Assembly (NCBI GenBank): GCA_033239125.1
Contig: BSWB01000004.1
Span: forward strand, 126,055,235 to 126,119,234
Reading direction: 5' to 3'
Origin: Fagopyrum homotropicum
Taxonomy: Eukaryota; Streptophyta; Magnoliopsida; Caryophyllales; Polygonaceae
DNA length: 64,000 nucleotides
The notes beneath the pieces were generated by a model. That model made no database searches, had not been told where the DNA came from, and worked only from the letters and a program-made list of their open reading frames with translations. Positions 45,647 to 57,020 of this stretch are shown here, one piece after another. Position 1 is the first letter of the stretch, and the number at the start of each line of letters is the position of its first letter. The position numbers and the translations under genes are program-made.

Positions 45647-47477
45647 TGATAACGTGATTTATGACGTTAGTATAGGCATACATTTAGATAGTTTTTCCCA
45701 TTTATTCATGCACGGTTTGGCACTAGTTCACGACGCTTACACTCATTTCGTGCATATTTCTAGAAAAGACGTCTACACGAGCTTTTGTCGGTTTTGTAGG
45801 TATTTCGGGGATCTTTTGGACATTGATCGATACATTCGAGGGTCAAGCCTCATGGTGGTACACATCCAAAGCTTTGAAGGAACATAATTGGAGCAATGAA
45901 GGACACAAGGACCCTTGTTGGTGCAAGCAATGGAGCAACTCATGGCTAGAGGATCATAACAAGTCTCTGTTGAAGAAAATCGGACCAACACTCAGGAAAA
46001 TCGGCCGATTTTCTTGACTGGAACGATTTTTGGCCTTTGACAGCTTAAGCCACGTGTCCCACGATCTCTTTGTCCGGCCTTGCTCTTGGTGGAGAATATA
46101 AGTGGGCCTGCAAGCTGTTGCTGAGTATCTCCCTCTCCCACATTCTCTCACACACAGCTCATTCCTTTGGGGATTGACTTGGAGAAGAAGAAAAACTCTC
46201 TCAATTTGGAGGAAGAAGATAAACACCAAACTTAGAGTGATAGTGAGTTTTTGAGTGATTTTGAGTGATTTTTGGAGTCCTTGATCGAAGAACTATTGGA
46301 AGGATTGTTAGGAACGTTTTGGAACTTCATTTGAAGGGTTGTAAGTCTTGCTAAAACTTAGATTCAGCTGAGATTTATTGTTTTTACTTGCTTATCTTTC
46401 ATCATCCATCTATGAAAACCACGTATGCTTGTGTGATGATTTTGGATCTTGATATGCGTACTATTGGCTAGTTTATTGTGATTCTGGAGTGATGGATTGA
46501 TGGTTATGGCTTGGGTGATGACAGAATGGGCTTATATGTTAGATTAGGATGATTTGTATGCACGAAACGTAACCCAGGAAGAAAATTCGGCCTGTTCTTC
46601 AGGCAGATCGGCCGATTTAGGTATGATCCACCCGATTTTTCTCTCTGTTGCTCTTTAATTGATGAATCTGTATGTTAGGGTGTTAGGTTGTTGGAATCCT
46701 AGTGTTTATTAAGAATAATTTAGTTTAGGATCACCTAATGCTAACAACCTAAGTGAGGGAAGAGACCTACCCGGTGATTTCCGATCTTAGATATCGAAGA
46801 TGATGAACTCTAGGTAGTAGTGAGCCTCACAAGCCGCTATTGGATTGAGTGTGCTAGGATTATTGCTCGAGACTTCCCTTTTCCGAGACTTACCCGGTAA
46901 GGAGAGGGTTGCCCCTTTAGTAGAGTCCGGTTTGAGTAGAATTCCCTATTTTAACCCCTTGAGACCTACCCGGTAATAGGAGTTTGATGCGGGATTAGTG
47001 AAGCGAGAGACTTACCCGGTAATTGCTTCCATTAGAGGAACACCCTTTCCCAACACCGCAGCGTTGTCCTTAGAATCTTTAGAAGCTTGAGTCCGATGCC
47101 ATAACCGGAAATCTTGACCTCTAGAATCCACTCTTCTCTCTTGATCATATATTTTGTGCTTGTGTTGTTTGTTTGCTAGCTTGAGTTGTTAGTTTGATTA
47201 TTATCTTGCTTGATTTGTGATCTTTGTTTGATCACCTCAAAAACCCAACCAAAAATATCATGATTTTCATTTCTTTATTCCTTTCTCTTTTCTTAGATTA
47301 GATTCGCACTATCTATGGTCACTTGTTGATTCGATTTCACCTTAGTCTTCGTGTTCGACCTCGGAATACTATCCTTGCTACAAAACGACCCATACACTGT
47401 GGGTTCGCTAGGAGTTAGGAAATTATATCGAGTTTATAAATTGTAAGACTTTTGTGCTACACAATCTTAGCGTAACA
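45647..47477 (+). repeat. LTR3 of the array (1831 bp)
   Basis: Shared by units 2 and 3. TATA is at 46097-46102; palindromic words are at 45996-46013 and 46579-46641. It differs from LTR2 at GACTGGAACG (GACTGGATCG in LTR2 and LTR4). Confidence 0.93.
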
Positions 47478-47483
47478 AGTTTT

Positions 47484-47501
47484 TGGCGCCGTTGCCGGGG
47501 A
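47484..47501 (+). promoter_or_regulatory. Primer binding site (tRNA-Asp), unit 3
   Basis: TGGCGCCGTTGCCGGGGA lies 6 nt downstream of LTR3. Confidence 0.93.
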
Positions 47502-47552
47502 CTAGGTCTAGATTGAGTCATTTTTGGTGATTGTTTATAGTGTAGATCTTCC

Positions 47553-49327
47553 TTGTTGCTTTTGATCTCTTTTGGTTTGTGTCTTTGCTTTTCAGGACAT
47601 CTCTCACTCTTTAGGTGTATGCGAAGATCTCGTGACAAGGATTTAGCTCCATTCGATCCCGAACCGGAGAAAACCCTTAGATCTAGATCCAAGAGCATTA
47701 GAAAGGGAAAAGAGATGGCCGGAAGAGATCTCCAAGCTGAGTTGGATGAGGCTTTAGAACAAATTAGGCTAAGAGATGAGCTCTTGGAGGAAGAAAGGAG
47801 ACTTGCCAATGAGAGGCAAGAAGCAACTAGGAGGGAGATTGAAGAGATTAGGCAAGCTCTTGTGCAAGGAGAGCTTAATCGTCAACAACCTCCACCTCCT
47901 CCACCACAACCGCAGCCGGCGGTGAATATTCGGGTCGTGCCCATTGCTATTGAGGAGCCACAAACATTAGGGAGACGTATGAATCCGGCTCAAAGAGCAC
48001 ACCGTCCGGGTGTGAACTTAGGAGATCCCGCAACCCATAATTACGAGCTCCGCCCTCAAGTTCTACAAATGATCCGGCATAATCAATTTGGAGGGATGGA
48101 AGGAGAGTCTCCTCATCAACACTTGATGAACTATGAGATCTTGATGGAGACTCTTAGACCGCCTAGATTGGAGAGCAACAACCATAAGCTTAGGGCTTTT
48201 TCCTTCTCACTTAGGGATAAAGCCTTGGCTTGGTATCAATCTATTCCACAAGGGCGAGTGAGTACTTGGGAGGAGTGACAACCGAGTTTTTTACTAAGTT
48301 CTTCCCACCTTCCTAGACTACCGAGTTAAGAGGGAAGATCAATGCCTTCGTGATGAAGGATAGAGAAAGCTTGTTCAAGTCTTGGGAGAGGTTCAAAGAC
48401 CTCCTCCTAGATTGTCCACACCATGGTATACCGAAAATTGAGCTATTGGAGATCTACTTCAAAGGACTTGATGAGGATAGCCAATTCAAGCTCCAATCTC
48501 TTTCCAGTGGGACTTTCATGGAGAAGAATGTGGATGAAGCTTGGGAGTTTGTAGAAAAATAAGCTTTAGTGATTGAGAAGTACTCCCATAGGAAGAGTGA
48601 TGGTAGGAAAGCGGGAGCATATGAGGTGAGTGAAGTCACCATGAGTAACTTCAAGCTTGATGCAATCAACAATGAGCTTAAGTCTTTGAGGGAGTTGTGT
48701 GCTACAACTTTGAAGAGTCAAGCAAGCCCTCAAGTGCAAGTGCAAGCAAACTTGTCTTCCAAGGAGGAAGATGTGAACTACATGGGAAGGGGCAACTACA
48801 ACAACTATCAAGGCCCAAGGAACTTCAACAACAACCGGCAATTCAACAATTACCGGCCCAACCATAACCATCCCGGGTTTTCCTATTCTAACCCGGATGG
48901 AGCCTTGAACCCTCCCGCTTCCACAAGCACAACTCTACCCCCAAAGGCTTCACAAGAACCTCCACCCGGATTTACTCAACCTCCAAAGGATAGAACCGAA
49001 ATGATGTTTGAGCAATTGCTTGGAAGGTTGAGTTGTCTTGAGAGCACGGTGACTTCTATTTCTAAGGCTTAAAAGGTTTTGGAAGCACAAGTGTTCCAAA
49101 AGGCGGGTGAAGCTCATAGAGATCCGGGAAAGCTTCCCGGAAGGACCGAAGATAACCCAAGAGGCCAAGTGTTGGCCATCACAACAAGGAGCGGGTTGAG
49201 TATGAAGGATCCCTTACCTAAGGGAAGTGACAAGGGGAAGCAAGTGGTGATAGAAGAAGAGCCATTGCAGGAAGATGGAGGAAAGAGCAAGGATGATGAG
49301 CCATCATATGTGGCACCACCTCCATAA
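47553..49327 (+). pseudogene. gag: Unit 3 gag, four lesions
   Basis: The frame from 47553 includes MRRSRDKDLAPFDPEPEK, the coiled coil and the gag core up to RVSTWEE, then TGA at 48276-48278 caused by a missing A. The second part (48350-48562) stops at TAA in VEKQALV (private to this unit). The third part (48569-49072) with the Asn/Tyr-rich block stops at TAA for Gln (SKAQKV). The fourth (49079-49327) stops at TAA for Tyr (PPPYKPP). The last two stops are shared with units 2 and 4. Confidence 0.9.
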
Positions 49328-49369
49328 AAGCCACCACTACCATTCCCACAATCACGAGCAAGAGCTCGT

Positions 49370-52300
49370 TTGGACAAACACTTTGGTAAATTCCTTGAAC
49401 TTATGTCTAAATTGCATATTAACATTCTGTTCATGGATGCTATTCTAGGTATGCCGGCATATGGCAAGTTTTTGAAGGAAATACTCTCCAACAAGAGGAA
49501 ATTGGAGGAGTATGGAGAAGTAAGGATGACAAAGAGGTCCTCGGAGTTGATTCAAACGATGAAGGAGGAGATGCCTCCTAAGCTAAGAGATCCGGGATCC
49601 TTTTGTGTGCCAATCGGAATAGGAGAAGTGAAGTATGACGCCCTATGTGATCTTGGGGCAAGTGTAAGCATCATCCCGCTTGCACTTTGCAACAAGGTTG
49701 GGCTAGGAGAGCCAAAGCCGGTCAAGATGACCCTTTACATGGAGGACCGTTCAATCACTCACCCGGTTGGAATCTTGGAAGACATTCCGGTGCAACTACG
49801 GAAGTTCTATGTGCCCATAGACTTCGTTGTTTTGGATATCCCGGCGGACTATCCGGTTCCTATCATCTTGGGGAGACCTTTTCTAGCTACTTCCGGATTT
49901 TTGGTGGATTGCAAGAATGGGATTCTCTCTTTCAACATTGGAGAAGAGAACATCAAGTTTAATTTGTCCACAATGGTGAAGGGGCCAGCCCTAGGTGAAG
50001 ATGTCTTCAACATTGTTGAGGAAGAGGAGTCTAGAGAGGTTGTGAGCTCAATCTTGCTTAAGGATCAACTTGAGAAGGTTCTTAGCTCAAGTTTGATGAA
50101 GGAAGGAGTTGAGGAGAGTAGCAATGAAGTAATCAAGGCCTTGAATGCATTGGATGGGCTACCAAGTGTTGGATTTGAAGTACTAGAGGAAGTGAGAAAT
50201 ACCTGTAGAAAAATCGGAGAGAGGGGGGCCAGATCGGCCGATTTTTGCACTTATCCTGAATTTCCATCCAATTTTGCAAATGCAGAAACTGGGATCGACC
50301 CCCAGATCGGCCGATTTTTCTCACAGAGGGTCGATTTTCCTGAGTCTTTTGAGCATCATCCAAGTGTTTGTGAGCAATCATCAAGGGACTTAGGTGAGGC
50401 TTCCATGGCTTTGCAATCATCTCAGCCTACATTGTATGGATCATCTCCAACCGAAAAAGGTCCTCCTAAACTTGATCTAAAACCTCTTCCTTCTCATTTA
50501 AAGTATGCTTTCCTTGGTTCAAATTCTACTTATCCGGTGATTGTGAATGCATCTTTGAATGATGATGAGCTTAATAGATTGTTGAATGAATTGAAACTGC
50601 ATAGAAAGGCAATAGAATACACCATTGATGACCTTGTTGGCATTAAGCCCTCTTTGTGCATGCATATGATATTGATGGAAGATGACCATAAACCCTCTAT
50701 TGAACATCTAAGAAGATTGAATCCTATAATGAAAGAAGTAGTCAAGAAAGAGATCATTAAGTTGCTAGATGCGGAAATCATCTACCCTATTTCGGATAGT
50801 AAATGGGTTAGTCTAGTACATGTGGTTCCTAAGAAGGGTGGGATGACCGTAGTAACTAATGAGAACAATGAACTAATCCCAACTAGGACGGTTACGGGAT
50901 GGAGGATGTGTATTGACTATAGGAAACTAAATGTGGCCTCTAGGAAAGATCATTTCCCTCTTCCTTTCATTGACCAAATGCTAGAGAGATTAGCTCAACA
51001 CTCTCATTTTTGTTACCTAGATGGCTATAGTGGATTCTTCCAAATCCCTATCCACCCCGATGACCAAGAGAAAACCACATTCACATGTCCTTGGGGTACA
51101 TTTGCATATAAGAGAATGCCATTTGGGTTGTGTAATGCACCCGCCACCTTTCAAAGGTGCATGATGGCCATATTTTCTGAATATATTGAGAACATCATGG
51201 AAGTGTTTATGGATGATTTTTCCGTTTATGGATCTTCTTTTGATGATTGCCTAGCTAACTTGTCTTTGGTGCTTAAGAGATGTGAGGAGACAAATCTTGT
51301 CTTAAATTGGGAAAAATGCCACTTCATGGTAAGTGAAGGTATTGTGTTAGGACACTTGGTCTCCAACCGTGGCATTGAGGTTGATAGGGCCAAGATTGAA
51401 ACGATAGAGAAGTTGCCACCACCTACCTCGGTGAAGGGGGTAAGGAGCTTTCTAGGGCATGCCGGTTTTTACCGGAGATTTATTAAAGATTTCTCTAAGA
51501 TTTCTAAGCCTCTTACTAACCTACTAATGAAAGATATTGAGTTTGTTTTCTCCAAGGATTGCCTTGAAGCTTTTTGTAGGTTGAAGGATGCTTTGATCAC
51601 CGCTCCCATCATGCAACCTCCGGATTGGAGCTTACCATTTGAAGTGATGTGTGATGCAAGTGATGTGGCCGTTGGGACTGTTTTAGGACAAAAGAAAGAT
51701 GGGTGCACACATGCCATCTATTATGCTAGCAAGACGCTAGATGATGCCCAACTTAACTATGCCACAACCGAGAAGGAGTTGCTAGCGGTGTTGTATGCCT
51801 TTGAGAAGTTTCGGTCATACCTTGTTGGAGCAAAGGTCATTGTATACACGGATCATGCTGCGATCCGTTACCTCCTCACAAAGAAAGATGCCAAACCTCG
51901 CCTCATTCGGTGGATCCTTCTCCTTCAAGAGTTTGACTTGGAAATCTGGGACAAGAGAGGTTCCAAAAACTCTGTGGCGGATCATCTTAGTAGGCTCCCA
52001 CCATTGGAGTTTGAGAGAGACGACATCCCGATTGATGACTCATTCCGGGATGAGCAATTGCAAATGGTGGAAGAATGCTTGTTTCAAGTGTCTAGAGGAA
52101 GTGAGCCATGGTATACCGACATTGTGAACTACCTTGTGTGTGAGGAAGTGCCTCCCGGTTTGTCATATGCCCAAAGGAAGAAGTTCTTCAAAGATGTGAG
52201 GCACTACTATTGGAGTGAACCACTTTTGTTCAAGAGAGGGCCGGATGGAGTCTTTAGGAGGTGCATACCGGAGGATGAGGTGGAGAGTGTGATCCGGCAT

Positions 52301-53383
52301 TGTCACTCTTTGCCATGTGGAGGCCATGCTAGCTCACACAAGACGTGTGCAAAGGTATTACAATCGGGTTTCTTTTGGCCAAGTTTGTTCAAGGATGTGC
52401 AAAACTTTGTGGTAGCTTGTGATGCTTGCCAAAGGACGGGCAACATCTCAAGGAGGAATGAGATGCCCTTGAACAACATACAAGAGGTGGAGATATTTGA
52501 TGTTTGGGGTATGGACTTCATGGGACCATTCCCTTCTTCATGTGGCAACCTCTACATCCTATTGGCGGTGGACTATGTGTCGAGATGGGTGGAAGCAATC
52601 GCCTCTCCCACAAATGATGCCAAGATTGTGGTGCGGTTCTTCAACCGAGTGATCTTCCCTAGGTTTGGAACACCAAGGGTGATCATAAGTGATGGAGGGA
52701 AGCATTTCACTAATAGGAATTTTGGGGCACTTTTGGCTAAGTATGGGGTGACCCATAAGGTAGCAACACCTTACCATCCCCAAACTAGTGGCCAAGTGGA
52801 GATCTCCAACCGGGAGATAAAAGGAATTCTTGAGAAGACGGTTTCTAGAACAAGAAAGGATTGGGCTATGAAGCTCGATGATGCTTTGTGGGCCTATAGA
52901 ACCGCTTTCAAGACACCGATTGGCACCACTCCCTACAAGCTAGTTTATGGCAAGTCTTGCCACCCTCCGGTGGAAATGGAGCATAGAGCATATTGGGCCA
53001 TAAGGTGGCTGAATTTTGACCTCAAGGAGGCCGGTGAGAAGAGGTTGCTAGACATGAACGCCCTTGAGGAGATCCCGTTGGATGCTTATGAAAATGCCCG
53101 GATCTACAAGGAGAGAACCAAGCGTTGGCATGACAAGCGCCTCATCCCAAAGGAGTTGAATAAGGGTGACTTAGTGCTTCTCTTCAACTCGAGGCTGCGG
53201 CTCTTCCCCGGAAAGCTCAAGTCAAGATGGACGGGTCCCTATGTTGTGAAGAAGGTCTTTCCTCATGGGGCGGTAGAGATAGGAGGAGATCATTGTGGTA
53301 ACTTCAAGGTGAATGGGCACCGTTTGAAGAAGTACATTCCGGAAGCCCCCGTGGAAGTGATTGCCCCACTTCACCTTGAGTGA
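49370..53383 (+). CDS. pol: Unit 3 pol: protease-RT-RNase H-integrase, open
   Basis: This is a 1337-codon frame; it opens right after the TAA at 49325-49327, and the first ATG is at 49403. Protease: DLGAS at residues 94-98, LGRPF near 167. Residues about 270-345 are the variable linker with palindromic words. RT about 450-700: D551 in CYLDGYSGF, FMDD at 613-616. RNase H about 755-875: D762, E803, D828, D871. Integrase from about 970: zinc ligands in HCHSLPCGGH (977-986) and CDAC (1017-1020), catalytic D1049, D1108 and E1144 with the expected 35-residue spacing. It ends IAPLHLE at 1337. All active-site residues are present. Since gag upstream is broken, the normal fusion cannot be made; whether pol is expressed is unknown. 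Confidence 0.92.
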   Translation: MDKHFGKFLELMSKLHINILFMDAILGMPAYGKFLKEILSNKRKLEEYGEVRMTKRSSELIQTMKEEMPPKLRDPGSFCVPIGIGEVKYDALCDLGASVSIIPLALCNKVGLGEPKPVKMTLYMEDRSITHPVGILEDIPVQLRKFYVPIDFVVLDIPADYPVPIILGRPFLATSGFLVDCKNGILSFNIGEENIKFNLSTMVKGPALGEDVFNIVEEEESREVVSSILLKDQLEKVLSSSLMKEGVEESSNEVIKALNALDGLPSVGFEVLEEVRNTCRKIGERGARSADFCTYPEFPSNFANAETGIDPQIGRFFSQRVDFPESFEHHPSVCEQSSRDLGEASMALQSSQPTLYGSSPTEKGPPKLDLKPLPSHLKYAFLGSNSTYPVIVNASLNDDELNRLLNELKLHRKAIEYTIDDLVGIKPSLCMHMILMEDDHKPSIEHLRRLNPIMKEVVKKEIIKLLDAEIIYPISDSKWVSLVHVVPKKGGMTVVTNENNELIPTRTVTGWRMCIDYRKLNVASRKDHFPLPFIDQMLERLAQHSHFCYLDGYSGFFQIPIHPDDQEKTTFTCPWGTFAYKRMPFGLCNAPATFQRCMMAIFSEYIENIMEVFMDDFSVYGSSFDDCLANLSLVLKRCEETNLVLNWEKCHFMVSEGIVLGHLVSNRGIEVDRAKIETIEKLPPPTSVKGVRSFLGHAGFYRRFIKDFSKISKPLTNLLMKDIEFVFSKDCLEAFCRLKDALITAPIMQPPDWSLPFEVMCDASDVAVGTVLGQKKDGCTHAIYYASKTLDDAQLNYATTEKELLAVLYAFEKFRSYLVGAKVIVYTDHAAIRYLLTKKDAKPRLIRWILLLQEFDLEIWDKRGSKNSVADHLSRLPPLEFERDDIPIDDSFRDEQLQMVEECLFQVSRGSEPWYTDIVNYLVCEEVPPGLSYAQRKKFFKDVRHYYWSEPLLFKRGPDGVFRRCIPEDEVESVIRHCHSLPCGGHASSHKTCAKVLQSGFFWPSLFKDVQNFVVACDACQRTGNISRRNEMPLNNIQEVEIFDVWGMDFMGPFPSSCGNLYILLAVDYVSRWVEAIASPTNDAKIVVRFFNRVIFPRFGTPRVIISDGGKHFTNRNFGALLAKYGVTHKVATPYHPQTSGQVEISNREIKGILEKTVSRTRKDWAMKLDDALWAYRTAFKTPIGTTPYKLVYGKSCHPPVEMEHRAYWAIRWLNFDLKEAGEKRLLDMNALEEIPLDAYENARIYKERTKRWHDKRLIPKELNKGDLVLLFNSRLRLFPGKLKSRWTGPYVVKKVFPHGAVEIGGDHCGNFKVNGHRLKKYIPEAPVEVIAPLHLE

Positions 53384-55114
53384 AACGCTCCTGAATTTGG
53401 TCAAGCTAATGACCTTAAAGAAGCGCTTAATGGGAGGCAACCCATTGGTACATTTTTTTTTTTTCCTTTTTGTTTTTCTTGTTTTTGTTTTATCTTGCTC
53501 TTGGTGTGCTTTGTTTTTCTTTTGTGTTTTTGGGTGCTAGATCTTGTTGATTGTCATGTGTGATGAGATGTTGGAGGTCATGTGAAAACCTCATGGAATG
53601 GTTGAAGGTACAAGATCCAAGCACATGGACGAGGAAGAAAGCACCCATGAAAATCGGACGTGGAACTTGGACGGCTTGCGGTGCCAAGCGCGGGTTCCGA
53701 CATCATAATGAACATCAAGAGCTCTCTACCATCCTTGATCGATCATCCACCATCATCATTCGATGTGAACCGAAATACCAAAGCATCACCAATTTTACAT
53801 TGTGAGAACTCTCTTTCACTTCTTTATTTAGTTTGCACATTGGGGACAATGTGTTTCTAAGTATGGGGTGGGGTTTTCATGATCACTTGCATGATTAGCA
53901 TCTAGGATAGTTTAATATTGTCACATGTTTCATCATGTCTTGCATTGTACATACATATTTCGAAAAATCCAAAAAAAAATCAGAAATTTTAAAAATTTTA
54001 GTGCTTCTAAGCTTGGGAATGACCCTTATGATGAGATTGTCTTGAGAATTGGCTATGGATGGCCTTATGTGTTGAACAGATGAATGCATATGTGGACTTG
54101 AAGTACTTATCTTGAATCCCATGAATGATTTGTGATCATGAATGTTTGCGATGATTGAATTGAGGATTGAAAGTCGAAATTACATGATAAGTTCTTGCAC
54201 ATCATTTAGAGTAATTAAGGCAATTCATCTTTCTCTACTTCTCACCTTGATCATGTTGTTTGAGCACCTCAATTGATGAAAAATTTTACCTCTTTTGACC
54301 CATCCGGGAATAGGAGCATGCTAGTGTGTTGATGTGTGTAAAAAGCAAGTGTGGGGTGAAGTTGTTTATGAATGAATGATGTGAATGAAGTGCTAAAGTT
54401 GTTGTGAAAAGTGTAGAAAAAAAAATGGGCATGGGGACGTTGGTTTAAATGACGAGTAACTCGGCACCATTCACATAATCGGTTGTTTGTGCCTTGCCAA
54501 AGTCAAATAAACCGATAGTCCTAACGAGCTTTGGTATGTGTGCCCGGTGTGGATGCACCTCGAAAAATAAAAAAACCCGAGGACGGCTAATCACCAAGGT
54601 TTCGGCTTCTGTACACCAATGTCATTGTCTCAAAAATAAGTGAAAAAGAAAAGAAAACAAAGAAAAGATGGAGAAAATTATACACTTGTTGGGAAGTTGA
54701 GCAAAAACGAAATTGTGGAGTTAGTTCCTTTCCCGGATTAGCATCTCATGACTTAAAAATTCCCACCTAATCACAACGTTTCTTAGCCCTTTCTTTCCTA
54801 AGTCCTATTGACCTAAATGCATGTGTGTAAGACTTAGCGATCTAGATTGGACATACTCATGATCATCTTGACTTCTTCATTTTCACCTCTCATGCATGCT
54901 TTCTAGTTAAGTATAATTGTCTTTCCATGCCTTCATTCATTTTATGCATGATTGCTTGTCCATTGCTATGAAATATGACTATGAAGGTGATCCAATGTTA
55001 GAAGCACAATTCCAAAAAGATTTTGTTGTTTTTCTGCATGCATAAATCATGTCATCTCTTAGTCTATAGTTGGATCTTGCTCGGGGACGAGCAAATCTTA
55101 AGTATGGGGTATTT
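53384..55114 (+). other. Unit 3 3' noncoding region
   Basis: The post-stop hairpin is at 53429-53446, the conserved GACGAGTAACTCGGCACC block at about 54450-54640, and the pre-LTR hairpin at 55077-55094. No env-like frame. This is the reference for the deletion in unit 4. Confidence 0.68.
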
Positions 55115-56945
55115 TGATAACGTGATTTATGACGTTAGTATAGGCATACATTTAGATAGTTTTTCCCATTTATTCATGCACGGTTTGGCACTAGTTCACG
55201 ACGCTTACACTCATTTCGTGCATATTTCTAGAAAAGACGTCTACACGAGCTTTTGTCGGTTTTGTAGGTATTTCGGGGATCTTTTGGACATTGATCGATA
55301 CATTCGAGGGTCAAGCCTCATGGTGGTACACATCCAAAGCTTTGAAGGAACATAATTGGAGCAATGAAGGACACAAGGACCCTTGTTGGTGCAAGCAATG
55401 GAGCAACTCATGGCTAGAGGATCATAACAAGTCTCTGTTGAAGAAAATCGGACCAACACTCAGGAAAATCGGCCGATTTTCTTGACTGGATCGATTTTTG
55501 GCCTTTGACAGCTTAAGCCACGTGTCCCACGATCTCTTTGTCCGGCCTTGCTCTTGGTGGAGAATATAAGTGGGCCTGCAAGCTGTTGCTGAGTATCTCC
55601 CTCTCCCACATTCTCTCACACACAGCTCATTCCTTTGGGGATTGACTTGGAGAAGAAGAAAAACTCTCTCAATTTGGAGGAAGAAGATGAACACCAAACT
55701 TAGAGTGATAGTGAGTTTTTGAGTGATTTTGAGTGATTTTTGGAGTCCTTGATCGAAGAACTATTGGAAGGATTGTTAGGAACGTTTTGGAACTACATTT
55801 GAAGGGTTGTAAGTCTTGCTAAAACTTAGATTCAGCTGAGATTTATTGTTTTTACTTGCTTATCTTTCATCATCCATCTATGAAAACCACGTATGCTTGT
55901 GTGATGATTTTGGATCTTGATATGCATACTATTGGCTAGTTTATTGTGATTCTGGAGTGATGGATTGATGGTTATGGCTTGGGTGATGACAGAATGGGCT
56001 TATATGTTAGATTAGGATGATTTGTATGCACGAAACGTAACCCAGGAAGAAAATTCGGCCTGTTCTTCAGGCAGATCGGCCGATTTAGGTATGATCCACC
56101 CGATTTTTCTCTCTGTTGCTCTTTAATTGATGAATCTGTATGTTAGGGTGTTAGGTTGTTGGAATCCTAGTGTTTATTAAGAATAATTTAGTTTAGGATC
56201 ACCTAATGCTAACAACCTAAGTGAGGGAAGAGACCTACCCGGTGATTTCCGATCTTAGATATCGAAGATGATGAACTCTAGGTAGTAGTGAGCCTCACAA
56301 GCCGCTATTGGATTGAGTGTGCTAGGATTATTGCTCGAGACTTCCCTTTTCCGAGACTTACCCGGTAAGGAGAGGGTTGCCCCTTTAGTAGAGTCCGGTT
56401 TGAGTAGAATTCCCTATTTTAACCCCTTGAGACCTACCCGGTAATAGGAGTTTGATGCGGGATTAGTGAAGCGAGAGACTTACCCGGTAATTGCTTCCAT
56501 TAGAGGAACACCCTTTCCCAACACCGCAGCGTTGTCCTTAGAATCTTTAGAAGCTTGAGTCCAATGCCATAACCGGAAATCTTGACCTCTAGAATCCACT
56601 CTTCTCTCTTGATCATATATTTTGTGCTTGTGTTGTTTGTTTGCTAGCTTGAGTTGTTAGTTTGATTATTATCTTGCTTGATTTGTGATCTTTGTTTGAT
56701 CACCTCAAAAACCCAACCAAAAATATCATGATTTTCATTTCTTTATTCCTTTCTCTTTTCTTAGATTAGATTCGCACTATCTATGGTCACTTGTTGATTC
56801 GATTTCACCTTAGTCTTCGTGTTCGACCTCGGAATACTATCCTTGCTACAAAACGACCCATACACTGTGGGTTCGCTAGGAGTTAGGAAATTATATCGAG
56901 TTTATAAATTGTAAGACTTTTGTGCTACACAATCTTAGCGTAACA
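55115..56945 (+). repeat. LTR4 of the array (1831 bp)
   Basis: Shared by units 3 and 4. TATA is at 55565-55570 and the 18-bp palindrome at 55464-55481. It has GATGAACACC and GATATGCATACT as in LTR1, unlike LTR2/3, and private changes (GGAACTACATTTG, GAGTCCAATGCC). Confidence 0.93.
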
Positions 56946-56951
56946 AGTTTT

Positions 56952-56969
56952 TGGCGCCGTTGCCGGGGA
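56952..56969 (+). promoter_or_regulatory. Primer binding site (tRNA-Asp), unit 4
   Basis: TGGCGCCGTTGCCGGGGA lies 6 nt after LTR4. Confidence 0.93.
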
Positions 56970-57020
56970 CTAGGTCTAGATTGAGTCATTTTTGGTGATT
57001 GTTTATAGTGTAGATCTTCC

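Larger units (their letters stand above)
45647..55114 (+). mobile_element. Athila array unit 3 (H): LTR3 plus internal region
   Basis: Unit length is 9468 bp. It starts at the shared LTR3 and ends at LTR4. Gag is broken by the lesions common to units 2-4 plus a private CAA-to-TAA at 48560-48562. Pol is a single open frame with complete active sites, so this unit could supply pol functions in trans but no Gag. Confidence 0.92.
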
